Source of the DNA: Bagarius yarrelli
Lineage: Eukaryota; Chordata; Actinopteri; Siluriformes; Sisoridae
Assembly: GCA_005784505.1 (NCBI GenBank)
Contig: VCAZ01000008.1
Coordinates: forward strand, 10,179,763 to 10,243,762
Length of the DNA: 64,000 nucleotides
Reading direction: 5' to 3'
The translations under genes were made by a program, and so were the position numbers. Shown piece after piece: positions 14,801 through 27,497 of the stretch (positions within the stretch are counted from its first letter, which is position 1; each line of letters starts with the position of its first letter). A model generated the notes under the pieces. It saw only the letters and a list, made by a program, of their open reading frames with translations. It was not told where the DNA came from and searched no databases.

Positions 14801-15698
14801 TGCCCCGGAAGTCGTTGTGGACTGAAAGTTCTGCCAATGACGTCACAAGAACTTTCAATCTGTCTATACGAGTATGAGTACGAGTACATGAAAATTGCTC
14901 GACCTACCCGAGGCTACAGTTTACATTGCATTTGATCACCTCAACATCATTTAGCTGTAATAAATGGATATTTGGTGTCTCTCAGATGAGGATGGGTTCC
15001 CTCCCAAGTCTGGTTCCTCTCAAGGTTTCTTCCTACTTCATCTCATTGTCCCAGTCGCCTCCGGCTTGCTAATTAGGGACAAACTTACACTTATAAAGAA
15101 CAATCTTTCATTCTAACTGCCTTATCTGTGTAAAGTTGCTTTGAGACAGTGTCCACTCTCAAAAGCGCTATAGAAATAAAAATAATTTAAGTTAAAGTGA
15201 ATAATTTATCTCAGTATCGGGTCTGACACAGTTACCAGTATCGGTATCGGTGCATCCCTACCTCTGAAGTTAATCGGATTATTATTATTATTAATTATTA
15301 AAGATGGAACCGTGGGTATATTTCACATGACAGACATAACATGATAAAATAGGTAAAGAGACAACAGCTATGATGAAATATGCAACAATGACATCATCGC
15401 TTGCTAAGAATTTTTATTAAAATGAGAATCAAGAGGTTTCAGAACTTGAAATGAAGCGATAATTTTTGAGACTTTGAGACCGCCTTTTTAGGAATGTTCC
15501 ACTCGCAAAGTTCTTCTAGTTTTAAAATTTACGTGACACCGAAAGCACTGGATATAAAATATATAAAAGCCTGGAGAATTTAATTGGTCTTCTGCTTGTG
15601 GAGGAAATGGCAAATCACATTTTTTTTTTTTACACAAACCAGAAAAGCAATGATACTTCAGAAATAGGGGAAAATGGAAATTTTACCAAACCACAGAA

Positions 15699-15765
<67 letters not shown>

Positions 15766-17488
15766 ACCATGTGGGTTTGGGTTAATTAACAGAGGCTTTA
15801 AGGAGTGCTGTGTTTGTGTGTTTGTTGTGCATTTAATCGTTAGGCCTTGACATAAAAAAAAACTAAGGGACGTACACTATATGGACAAAAGTTTGTGGAC
15901 CCCTAACCAGCACACCCACATTGGTTTGTCCTTCCCAAACTACTGCCACAAAGTCAGAAGCCCACATTCTTCCAGAATGCTTTTGTATTTTGCAGCATAA
16001 CATCATTTCTTCACTGAAACTCGGAGGCCTAAACCTTTGTTCCAGCATGACAATGTCCCTGTGCACAAAGTCCCTGATCTCCATGAGAACATGCTGCGTT
16101 CTTCTGTTTGAGGTAGAAGAACTCGAGTGTCCTGTACAGAGAGTCCTGACCCTTTAAACTGAACACCTTTGGGATGAATTGGAGCACCGACTGAACCCCA
16201 GACCTCCTCATCTCAACATTAATGTCCAAAGTGTATTCGGTGTTCAGTTCTCTGTATTCAGTTATCAGTTGATGTATGAAGCGGTGATTATCAGTGATTG
16301 TTTTGGCTTGAGTTTTATAGTGGAAATCCTAAATCTGTTACCGAGAGAACAAAAGCTTGGCACGGGTTGAATAGAGCTCAATCATCGTTCTATGGAGTAA
16401 GAAAGCTTTTGCTCTGGGATTGTTGCCTTGTTCACTGAAGTGCATGGCCTTTTTTGTTATTTTTTTTTTGCCATTCACAAAAAAAAAAAAGCACTTTTCT
16501 TGCCTGTATGGGGGTTTTTTCAGACGGTTTTTAATCCATCACCATTGGAAAACTCCCCAATTTCAGCATGGTAAATTTTAGGAAATTGCTTATTTAAGAG
16601 GCCGCTTGGTAAACTTGTCTCGGTTTATTAGTTCAGGCTAAAAGCGCTGCCCAGATTCTTTCTCTTCAGAACATGTGAAGGAGGTTTTGGGGGAGGGGAG
16701 CAAGGGGGAGTCAGGGCAGTAGTGTAGGGGTGATGTGACCTGCTCTGATCTCTGACTCACAGCTTTTTGAAACCCCACTGCGTTCAGAACACACAAAAAG
16801 TCTTTCTTTGTCCTTCAGGCTGGCGAGGTTTGAATTGGTCTGGAATTTTTTTCACGATTTAACACGGTTCCTGTGTAACATGAGATTGTGGATAGTGGAA
16901 GCGTCGCTACTTCCTGTGTTATTCAATCCCCTTCTGGATTTTTTTTTTTTTTTTGTAAACCCAAATTTATTGTCCAAATAATTAAATCCTACTTGTAAAC
17001 TTAAGCAAGGACCTGATTCCTATTTCTGACTTCCCACTTCCTACTACCTATTTAACATTAAATAAACTTTATACTCTGTTCTGGGTAACGGTTTGTTTCT
17101 GCTCCATGCGTTCTCTATCCTGTTATGTAAGACCTTCAGAGGATTACGCAGCTGGTAGTTGGGTCTCGTCCTGTAGCTACATTGCTGTGGTTATTTTTGT
17201 CCTGGAAAAAAATATCCAAGCATAACTACCATTTTTTTTAGTAAAAAAAAAATAGATAAAAAAACAAACCCTAACCATTAATTGAAATTTTGTTTTGATT
17301 TTATGGAAGTAAAAAGATTACCAGGTTCTTAATCCAAGCAACACCAGCTATTATCTCCTCTCTGGCCCAAGGCTCTATAATTAAAAGTACAGTTTTTTTT
17401 CTCAGATCAGACGAAACAGCAGGTGTTATTAATAACAGGGCTTTTTTAAAGGCGAGAAAGAAAACCAGCTGTGGGACAACTTTCCTCT

Positions 17489-17537
<49 letters not shown>

Positions 17538-17775
17538 TCTCTCGTCTCTCTCTCTCTCTCTCTCTATCTATATCCCTCTACTCTGTCTAACGTCTCGCTC
17601 TCTCTCTCTCTCTCTCTGATCTCTCTCTATATCTACTCTCTCTCTCGTATCGTCTCGTCTCTCTCTCTCTCTATGTCTACGTCTACGTCTCTCTCTCTCT
17701 CTCTATCTCTTTTCTCTCTCTCTCTCTCTCTCTCTCCCTCTCCCCTCTCTCTCTCTCTCCCTCTCCCTGTCTACG

Positions 17776-17815
<40 letters not shown>

Positions 17816-17886
17816 TCCCTGTCTATCTCTCTCTACGTCTCTCTCTTTCACTCTCTCTCTCTCTCAACCTCTCTTTCTCTTTTCTC

Positions 17887-17936
<50 letters not shown>

Positions 17937-17994
17937 GTCTCTCTATCTCTCTCTCTCTCTCTCTCTCCCTTTCTAACGTCTATCTCTCGTCTAC

Positions 17995-18047
<53 letters not shown>

Positions 18048-18258
18048 TCCCTGTTACTCTCTCTCGCTCTCTCTCGAATCTCTCTCCTGTCTCTCTCTCT
18101 CTCTCCTTCTCTCATCTCGTCGTTCTCTCTCTCGTCTCTCTTATCTCTCTCTAACGTCTCTCTCTCGTCTCTCTCCTGTCTCTCTCTCTCTCTCTCTCAT
18201 CTATCTCTCTCGTCTCTCTCTCTCGTCTCTCTCGCTCTCTCTCTCTCAACCTCTCTTT

Positions 18259-18290
<32 letters not shown>

Positions 18291-18320
18291 TCTCTGTCTA
18301 CGTCTCTCTCTCTCAACCTC

Positions 18321-18362
<42 letters not shown>

Positions 18363-18422
18363 CTCTCTCTCTCTCATGCTCTACGTCTCTCTCAGCTTCT
18401 CTTTCTTTCTTTCCCTTTCTCT

Positions 18423-18472
<50 letters not shown>

Positions 18473-18632
18473 ACGTCTCTCTTCCAACCTCTCTCTCGCT
18501 TTCTCGCGCTCTATCCCCCCTCTCTCTCTAGCGAAAGTGCTGAGCTCCTTTAAAAAAAATTCCCAGTCAGCCAGAAATGTCCTTTCAGCCCAGACGTTTT
18601 TTTTTTTTTAAATTAGCAGTTCTTCCACAAAT

Positions 18633-18670
<38 letters not shown>

Positions 18671-21600
18671 ATTTTTCCAGATTAACATGTTTGCTCTGCT
18701 CTAATGGTTCTTTAATCACCTTTTACTGAAGTCTGTTTAGTGCCAAAGATCTCTACAACTAACGATAATACTCACAATACTGCAAAAATTAGGTTTCATT
18801 GTCAGATAGTTAACAATTAGCTTTCAACTTTAAATGTAAGCCACTGATAAAACACATAACCTTTAAATTCTGTAGGCTAATTTGTCATTAAGTGCTAATC
18901 TATTTCCTATCGTTTTCACTCATTTATTATTTTGGAATTGTTCTGTTTATTATTATTATTATTATTGTTGTTGTTTTTTTTCCCGACAATGAATCACATA
19001 TTTGAGGGTCTAAACATGCTCGAAACTCATGAAACTTTGCACACGGCCCAAAATTGGGTGTGGAAAAGTAGCTCAGTAGCGCCACCTATAACATTTCAAG
19101 TCTCTCGTAGCAAAATCCTAAACCCAACAGGAAGTCAGTTATTTTTATTTAAAAAAATTGTGTGAGTCTTGGTGCGAGTCTTGGAGTTTTTCTTAAGTAA
19201 TGGCTGTTTGAAGGTTTCGCATACTTTCTAGATGGATAGTTTAGGCTAGATACATTTAACAATATTAAAATATATTTCCTGTTTATAATCCTTTTATGAA
19301 CATTTATAAAATATTGCTGAGATATCCAGTGAGAAATCTTATCAGGTTAGCTCATGTTAGCTAGCTGGCTAGAGTCAGGACTAAAAACTGTCTAGTCTTA
19401 ATTTCTTAATCAAGGCACTGGATGATATTTTTAAAAGACCTACGATGCATTTGTTATGGATGTAATGCTGAATATCCATCTATTTAGACTGTTAATAAGT
19501 TTTATCCCTTGCTTTATTTGACATTTGTGCACTACGCAAATACACAATAGTCAGCAGGTTTTGAACCTTATATTGGCTGAATATGGTAAGCAGTAGCTCT
19601 GATGTAATTCATTAGGCCGTAACAGGAGGCACATGGCTTCACCCCGGTGTCTCCTCCTGTGTTGTCGTTCAGTTGCTGCTCCACAGGAAGCTCCTAACTT
19701 TGTTCCTGTGCCATGCATGTGGTAGCGCTGTAAAATATTCTCAGCGGGTGTGTCTCCGTCTGTCTGTGTGTGTGGTCCGTCTCATAAAGAGGTGCTGTAC
19801 CGTCAGCGGGAATGGACGTAAATGGATGTCAAATGAAGTGCAGGTGGAATGGAGTGGAAAACTGATGCTCCACCCTCGCTTTTTCCACGTTTCTGTTGAC
19901 CCACAGCTTTTTATACGCTTTATTATGGCCGAGGGCGTGTGTAGTCTTTTCATCATTGCTGTTCGTATTACCCTTGAATTTCACTGTAACCGCAGTTCAT
20001 GGGCTTGTTTTTGCCAGGCAGAAACCTTTAATACATTTCAATAAACATGCTCCATTTCCTTTCAAATTCATTTCAACAATCATTTTGTTTTTGTGGTTCG
20101 CTGTGTAGTGCGTTCTCACTCCACAGACCGCAGTTTCTGCCTTTATTTAGCGTCACCACATACATGATTCAACATGTACGATTCGGCCTGACCGGGTTGC
20201 CAATTTGATGACCTAATTTATCTTGTTTAGCTGTTGATCTCAGCTAAGGTTCAGTTATCTGGGTTGGTTTTTAATAGACTCCCTAATCTCGTATCACAGT
20301 TTACGGATAGAACCATAATTATGCTTTATGTAAGCTTACCTGGAACTATATGAATATGCAGTTGCCTTTATCGAAAAAGGTGTGTGTGTGTGTGTGTTTA
20401 AATTTAAGGATCTGTACATCAAGCCATCTTCGCTTCTTTTCTCAAAATAATTATGAGCTTTATTATTGCAGTTAAATATGTATTCAGTTTGTTTAGCTCT
20501 AATTAGCCGTCTTTTCATCATTACAGTTAATAGTTTGATTTTTTTAAAATAGGACTTAAATACCTTAAAGAACGAACAAGGGAGCTCAAATTGTCCAGAT
20601 GTATAGATTTGGCAGTGAACTTTAAAGAAATATTTCTCTATAAAATCCTGTCAGATTAGCTCATGTGAATAGCATGTGTTACTGCTAGTAAAGATAAGAT
20701 CCCTGTTACAAATCTACTTTAGTTAGCTGGTGTTAGTGCTAGTAAAGATAATATCCCTGTCATAAATCTTTATCAGGTTAGCTCATGTTAGTTAGCATGT
20801 GTTAGTGCTAGTAAAGATAATATCCCTGTTACAAATCTATGTTAGTTAGCTGGTGTTAGTGCTAGTAAAGATAATATCCCTGTCATAAATCTACTTTAGT
20901 TAGCTGGTGTTAGTGCTAGTAAAGACGATATTCCTGTCATAAATCTTTATCAGGTTAGCTTATGTTAGTTAGCTGGTGTTAGTGCTAGTAAAGATAATAT
21001 CCCTGTCTCATAAATCTTTATCAGGTTAGCTCATGGTTAGTTAGCATGTCGTTAGTTATCAGTGCTAGTAAAGACGATATTCCTGTCATAAATCTTTTTC
21101 AGGTTAGCTTATGTTAGTTAGCTGGTGTTAGTGCTAGTAAAGACGATATCTCTGTCATAAATCTTTATCAGGTTAGCTCATGTTAGTAAGCTAGTGTCAG
21201 TGCTAGTAAAAATAACATCTCTGTCAAAAATCTTTATCATGTTAGCTTATGTTAGTTTGCTAGTGTTTGTGCTAGTAAAGATAACATCCTTGTCAAAAAT
21301 CTACTTTAGTTAGCTAGTGTTAGTGCTAGTAAAGATAATATCCCTGTCATAAATCTTTATCAGGTTAGCTCATGTTTGTTAGCTTGTGTTAGTTCTAGTA
21401 ACGATAATATCCCTGTCATAAATCTTTATCAGGTTAGCTCATGTTATCTAGTTTGTTATATAAAAATCTTATGATGTTACGATGTTTGCTACCTGGCTGT
21501 GGGTAAAACTTCCTGTTTGAAATCTTATCATTTTAGCATATGTTAGCTAACTGGCCAGATTTAGCAGGAGGATATTGGAGGTTGCTGCGTATAACTTAAA

Positions 21601-24600
21601 ACTCCAGTCAGAAACCTTGTGAGTTTTGTTAGCTCGCATTAATATTAACATATAATGGATGTTTAAATCATGTTTTAATGTGACATTTTGTAACAAATCT
21701 TTATACAATCTTTCAAGTTGTTTATAGCTTCAGGCTGTGCTTTGAATTGTCCTGAGTCTCCAGTGATAAGACATGGGAATCTGTGTGCAGCAACAATGCA
21801 TTCTGGGTAATTCTAGATTTGACTAAAGTGTTGTAAAGCTGGTGGATCTGGTCTGCTCACTCAGCTGCAACTGATTTCTGCGATCGGGAAGACAAGGCCA
21901 GACATGTGGAGCCTGTTAGGTTGCCTCTGTTAACGCTAACGGAGTCATGTGTAGACTTCCGTACGTCCCGATTGAAAAACCACAAGGACAAGTGAGAACT
22001 TGTTTATTAGTAATTGTGTGCTGTGTTTTCAAGATTTTTTGGTGTGTGTGTTTGTGTGAGATAGAGAGAAACATGCTAGCTTCTCAGATTCCTCCTAAAG
22101 TAACTTTATAAGAATTATATCTTTTTTCAGGGTCATGTGATATTTTATCTTTACAAAGCCTTCTCTGTTTCTCGTAGTCGCATGACCTGACAGTCATATT
22201 GTGCTATCACATAATCGTAGTAGGGTATCTTAGCCACAAGGTTTACAAGCATCTCAATTTAGGCATCTAAAACATCTCGCATATTTTGGCACCATCTTAA
22301 CAGAGCATTCTTTTAAAATGAAGATCTGATCTACATAATTAAGGGCTTGGTCTGAGTTTTATTTGATTCTGCAGGATTATAGATCATGGCCATGCACGGT
22401 GGCCTGTATGTGGAATCCGTTCCCCTCTCTCTAATCTTAACCGTACACACACACACACCCTCTTTTTCACCAGCTATTGACAGATTTCTGGCTGCTCCCT
22501 AGCCTATGTGGTTAAGGAAGCATGAATATAGACCAGACCCACCTTGTTTCCATGGTTGGTGCTAGTCGTTTTTAGCAGCGCTAACATATTCTGGAACGAT
22601 CACAACCCCCACTATGCCTCTACCCCAACTTTGTCTTTATTAGAATTTTTTTTTTAAATTCACCCTTGCTTGTTTATGTAGTGAAACACTGCCAGTGTAT
22701 TAAGGCTTGTTCCAATTATTTATATATATATATATATATAGCTGTACACTGTGCACAGAAGCAGAACTTGCCCAGAAGGCACGGCAATCTGCTGAAGGTT
22801 TACATTGTATGTATCTATCGTTGACACTGGCATGTTTCCATAGTTGTAACAGCTCGAAAGTACGTTAATTGTGTTACGTTGCTTTTTGTGTTCAGTTGTG
22901 TTGCAAGTCTTATTTATTTATTTATTTATTTTTATAACATACAGTACATGAAATAAACTTGCAATTTCTAGTGCATTATAATAATAATAATAATAATGAT
23001 AATAATAAATATGATAATAGTAAGTTTTATTTAGGGCGCCTTTCAGATCTCTCAGGGTCACCTTACAACAACAGAATACTAGTACAATGACAAAATAACA
23101 ATAACAAAAGTAGAAGACATACACAGATGAACATACAATAGAGTGAAGACAGTAATTTTGTAGTTTAGGCTACTCTAAATAAGTAAGTTTAAGTCTGGTT
23201 TTGGAGTTCAGGTAATGTGTCAGATGGGGGAGAATTCCAAAGGTGAGGGGCAGCATCATTAAAGGCTCTATGGCCCATGTTTTTTTGTGTTAATAATTTT
23301 CAAGTATTTTGCCTTTATTTATAGAACAGGGAGAGATGAAACAGGAGGGGGAGAAGAGAGGGGGTGGGACCGGAAAGGACCGAAGTCAGATTTGAGCCTG
23401 GGTCACTGGAGCGCAACTGCACATTTGGGTGCCGGCTCCTTAACACATTACACTACGGCGCCGGCCGGCCCATGATTTTTAAGCAAGCAGGTGGTGTATG
23501 GAGGAGACCCAGTGAAGAGGAGAATGGGGATGTAGGTCTGAAGAATTTTGTAGGTGAGAAGAAGAACTTGAGGCAAAATTTGATCAGAAGCCAATAAAGC
23601 TGTTGAAGTGATGGTGTAACGTGTTGTATAGATGGTGTACAGGGTATCATACGAGCAGTGAGGAGAGTTACAGTAATCGATGCGAGAGGTGACAAGCGAG
23701 TGAACAAGAATGGCGGTACTGTGAGGGGTGAGAGATGGGTGGAGACGAGCAATATTACGAAGATAACTGAAAGACTGCTGTCAAAGATCATGAAGCCCTG
23801 TTGGAAACCAGTATACCACTTTACTTGCAAATGGCCAATACGAAAGTGTCCAGAAGAACCATAAAGTATATTATTAAGATGTAAATTATTAGAACAGCTT
23901 TTACTCAAAGAATAACCACTGACAACATGGTGAAGGAGAGTGCTGGTTTGCCCCTAAACCTCCTGGTGGTGTGTAATTAGGTTAAGACATGGTGATTGAG
24001 AAGAGAATCACGCATGAAGTGTGCCATTTTCATCCACATTAAACTATTCAGGCCAGTGAAAGGTGGTTTTTTTTAAAGTGGGTGGAGTCTTCTAGAAAAA
24101 TACCACAGCCATTAAAATGGAAACATCTTACCAGGGAGTGATTTTGAAGAGAAAGGAAAGGAAAAGTTGATGGAAGCATATTGAAAACACTGCAGGAATG
24201 CAGAGCATGTTTACAGTAGTTCCCAAATTGGATCCAGTGACAGCCATAATCAGCTCGGTTTCCCTTCTTCCCTTCTATGAAGCCACATATACACGCCAAA
24301 ACAGATGAATCCCAGTGTTCTGGACTATGAGAGTCACGAGTCTGCAAAGTTTTGGTTGGTTGTTTTTTTTTTGTTGTTTTTTTTTGTTTTTTTGGCTTAT
24401 TTTGGGTTTCTTAATTACAATGTTGACTGTGATCCTCATCATCTACAGTCCCAGTACATACATACGCACAAACACACATATTGGACAACGTCCACCATGG
24501 AAGAATCAGACGACTAACAAACAAACAAGCGGCCATGAGACTCCGTGTCTCCGGCATCTTGTTTCCAACCGGCAGTTATGGTTAGAGGGAAAGAGGAAGG

Positions 24601-27131
24601 AGAGGGGGTTGAGGAGCCGCAGTGGGGAGAAAAGATTGCACTGAACTCCTTTCTCTACGAATTTTTGAGGCCAAGAGGCCAAATGTGTTATTTGCTGACT
24701 GAAATGTCTGGTTTCACGTCTCGCACACATGCCAGTTTTCAGGGTTTTTTTTAGTCAGAGCAGAAGAAGCTCTGGAAAGACACGTTTGTTTTCCTTTAAA
24801 CGTTCTGTAACATTTTATGCACTAGATATGATTTTGGTCGTATATATAAGCAACACTGGTTTACATTTGCAGCATTTGGCAGACGCCCTTATCCAGAGCG
24901 ACTTACATTTGTGTTATTTATACAACTATGCAATTGGGGGTTAAGGGCCTTGCTCAGGGGCCCAGCAGTGGTGCCTTGGTGGAGCTGGGAATCGAACCTA
25001 CAATCTTCAGGTTGGTAGTCCAACACCTTAACCATGAGCCACCACTTCCCCCCTTCTAATGAAAGGGTTCTCAAATAGTTTTGTTACCTAAGAACCTGAG
25101 AGTATCAAGCATAAGTAATTAAGTAATACAAATATTTATTCATATATTCATCTTCTATACCCGCTTATTCCCTAATTCGGGGTCACAGGGATCTGCTGGA
25201 GTCTATCCCAGCCGTCTTTAAAAAGGGCGAAAGGCAGGAGGGGGACACTCTGGACAGGTTGCCAGTCCATTACAGGGCCACACACACACACTTACACTCA
25301 CTCCTATGGGCATTGTAGAATTAACAATCAACCTAAAATACATGTTTTCGGACTGTGGGAGAAAACCAGAGTACCCGGAGTAAACCCACATGGAAAGGCC
25401 CGGGCCTTCTTGCTGTGAGGCAACAGCGCTAACCACTAAGCCACCGTGCTGCCGACAAGTTTTAACAGCAGATGATCTAGTTTTGATAAATTGCAGTTAA
25501 CGTTAGTGATGCTTTCATAAGCTTAATTATGATTAATAAAGTAACTAAATAAGTATATCCTTGACAGGTTTTTACTGAATATTAAAACACATCACATGGT
25601 AAATGAAAGAATCTCTAACTTAGATACCAGAAAAAGCATTTTTTTTTAAATCATGGACACTTTTGGCATTTTAATTTTTTTGGTGGAAGTAAATCTCGTC
25701 TTACAGAAAGCAGCAGTATATATTTGTGTGTGTGTGTGTGTGTGTTTTTCCGTCTGTCTGTGTCTCTTTGTGTGTTTTGTGACTGAAACCAGAGAGGTTT
25801 TTTTTTTAAGCCTGGCACCTCAGATACACGAGATATTTGGCCACACACACACATACATTCCAAACATTTGCCTGAACTCCTGGAATGTCTGCTTGCCTTT
25901 GACTCGGTCTGGAATCTGACTGTGAGTGATCAGACTGGAATTTGGCTCACTGAGATGAATCTTCTTGTGACACATGTGATGATGTTGATTAGATGTTCTG
26001 ATCATTCTGATGCTCAGTGTTCCAGTAAACTGACCACGTGAAATCACCGTTTTCGGCCATGACGCAGGACATGCGAGTTCCTTTAATCCTTTGCCGCCAA
26101 GTGATGTAGGATTTGCTCACACAACAGCACCTCGCAGTGCATCATGGGATTTTAACAGGCTGACACTTGACCTGGCACCATTAAGATAGATATAGATCAA
26201 AGACCTTAAAACAACAAGATGTGATTGAGCTTGACAGATAGTGCACTGAAAGCTTGAACCCGGAATCCTATTGGCTGGATTTGAACCCGCAGTCAGCTCA
26301 AGTTCTTTGTCCTGACATTTCTACAGGTTGAAAGTTATTGTCATCACTGTGTACAACACGGATGGTTTGTTTTGTTTTTGTTAGTGCGCTTCCGACCCCT
26401 AGACTGGTTACGCAGGTATGTGTGCAATAAGCCTGCACCTTAATGCACCACAAAAAGCTTTTGTGCTTCTGCCATGACGACATGATGACTCGCTTTGACA
26501 CTCATATGAGGCAGCCTATTGTTATTTTTATCATATTTCAGTATTTTATACAATTTGGTAGAAATTGTATAAAATACTGTGGTTAAGGTGTTAGACTGCT
26601 AATTGGAATTGGTTAAGGTGTTAGACTGCTAATTGGAATTGGTTAAGGTGTTAGACTGCTAATTGGAAGATCGTGGTTCGATTCCCGGCACCACCAAGAT
26701 GCCACTGTTGGGCCCCTGAGCAAGGCCCTTAACCCCCAATTGCTTAGTTGTACATGTATATCGCTCTGTATAAGGGCATCTGCGAAATGCCGTAAATGTA
26801 AATTTTATTTATTTATTTTTGTCATTAAGATTTCATTTACACAGATCAACATTTAGGAGATTAACTAGCAGATCTCCGGTACACTAATATAATAAAAGTT
26901 AGACCGATTAAGTATCCTTGCCACATGATTCACGCCTTAACCTTTATTTATTTATTTATTTTTGAAACCTGACTTACTTGAAAGAGTCATTTAGAAAAAT
27001 GACTCCTTTGTGAATCGATTCCCTCGGCTCTATTTGGACAGGTTTGTTTACTGGCTCGACTGCAACTGGCTAAATGTAACATACCGACAGAGTTTTTAAG
27101 CCCAGATGGCAAGGAGACAGAACCGTTCCAC

Positions 27132-27181
<50 letters not shown>

Positions 27182-27455
27182 CCTCCTGCCAGTCTCCTAC
27201 TGCTCCAGAGTTCATGAGTTCAGCCCAGAAACATTAAAGCATATTGGAAACTCAGACAATTGGTAGAAGGAGAAGTTGAAAAAGAATCTGGATTGTGATC
27301 TTTTAATGTAAATAAAAATTAATTAATCATCCAGAGTAAAATTGGCACTCGATTAAACCTTTGCTGCCTTTGTGATGGAGATGATCATTGTCATAATTGT
27401 AGTCATTGATCAAAATGTCACTGTCAGATTGTCGAATTGCCTGCAGCTTAAAGTC

Positions 27456-27497
<42 letters not shown>

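Noticed and set aside
15866..16240. Active Tc1 transposase gene
   Set aside because: Only short broken motifs remain, and no continuous frame covers the DDE domain.
17673..18611. 312-codon Leu/Ser ORF
   Set aside because: Translation of a (CT)n tract with no domain or codon signal.
23453..23908. 151-codon minus-strand ORF as a gene
   Set aside because: Lies in a probable interspersed repeat, with no recognisable domain and no splice context.
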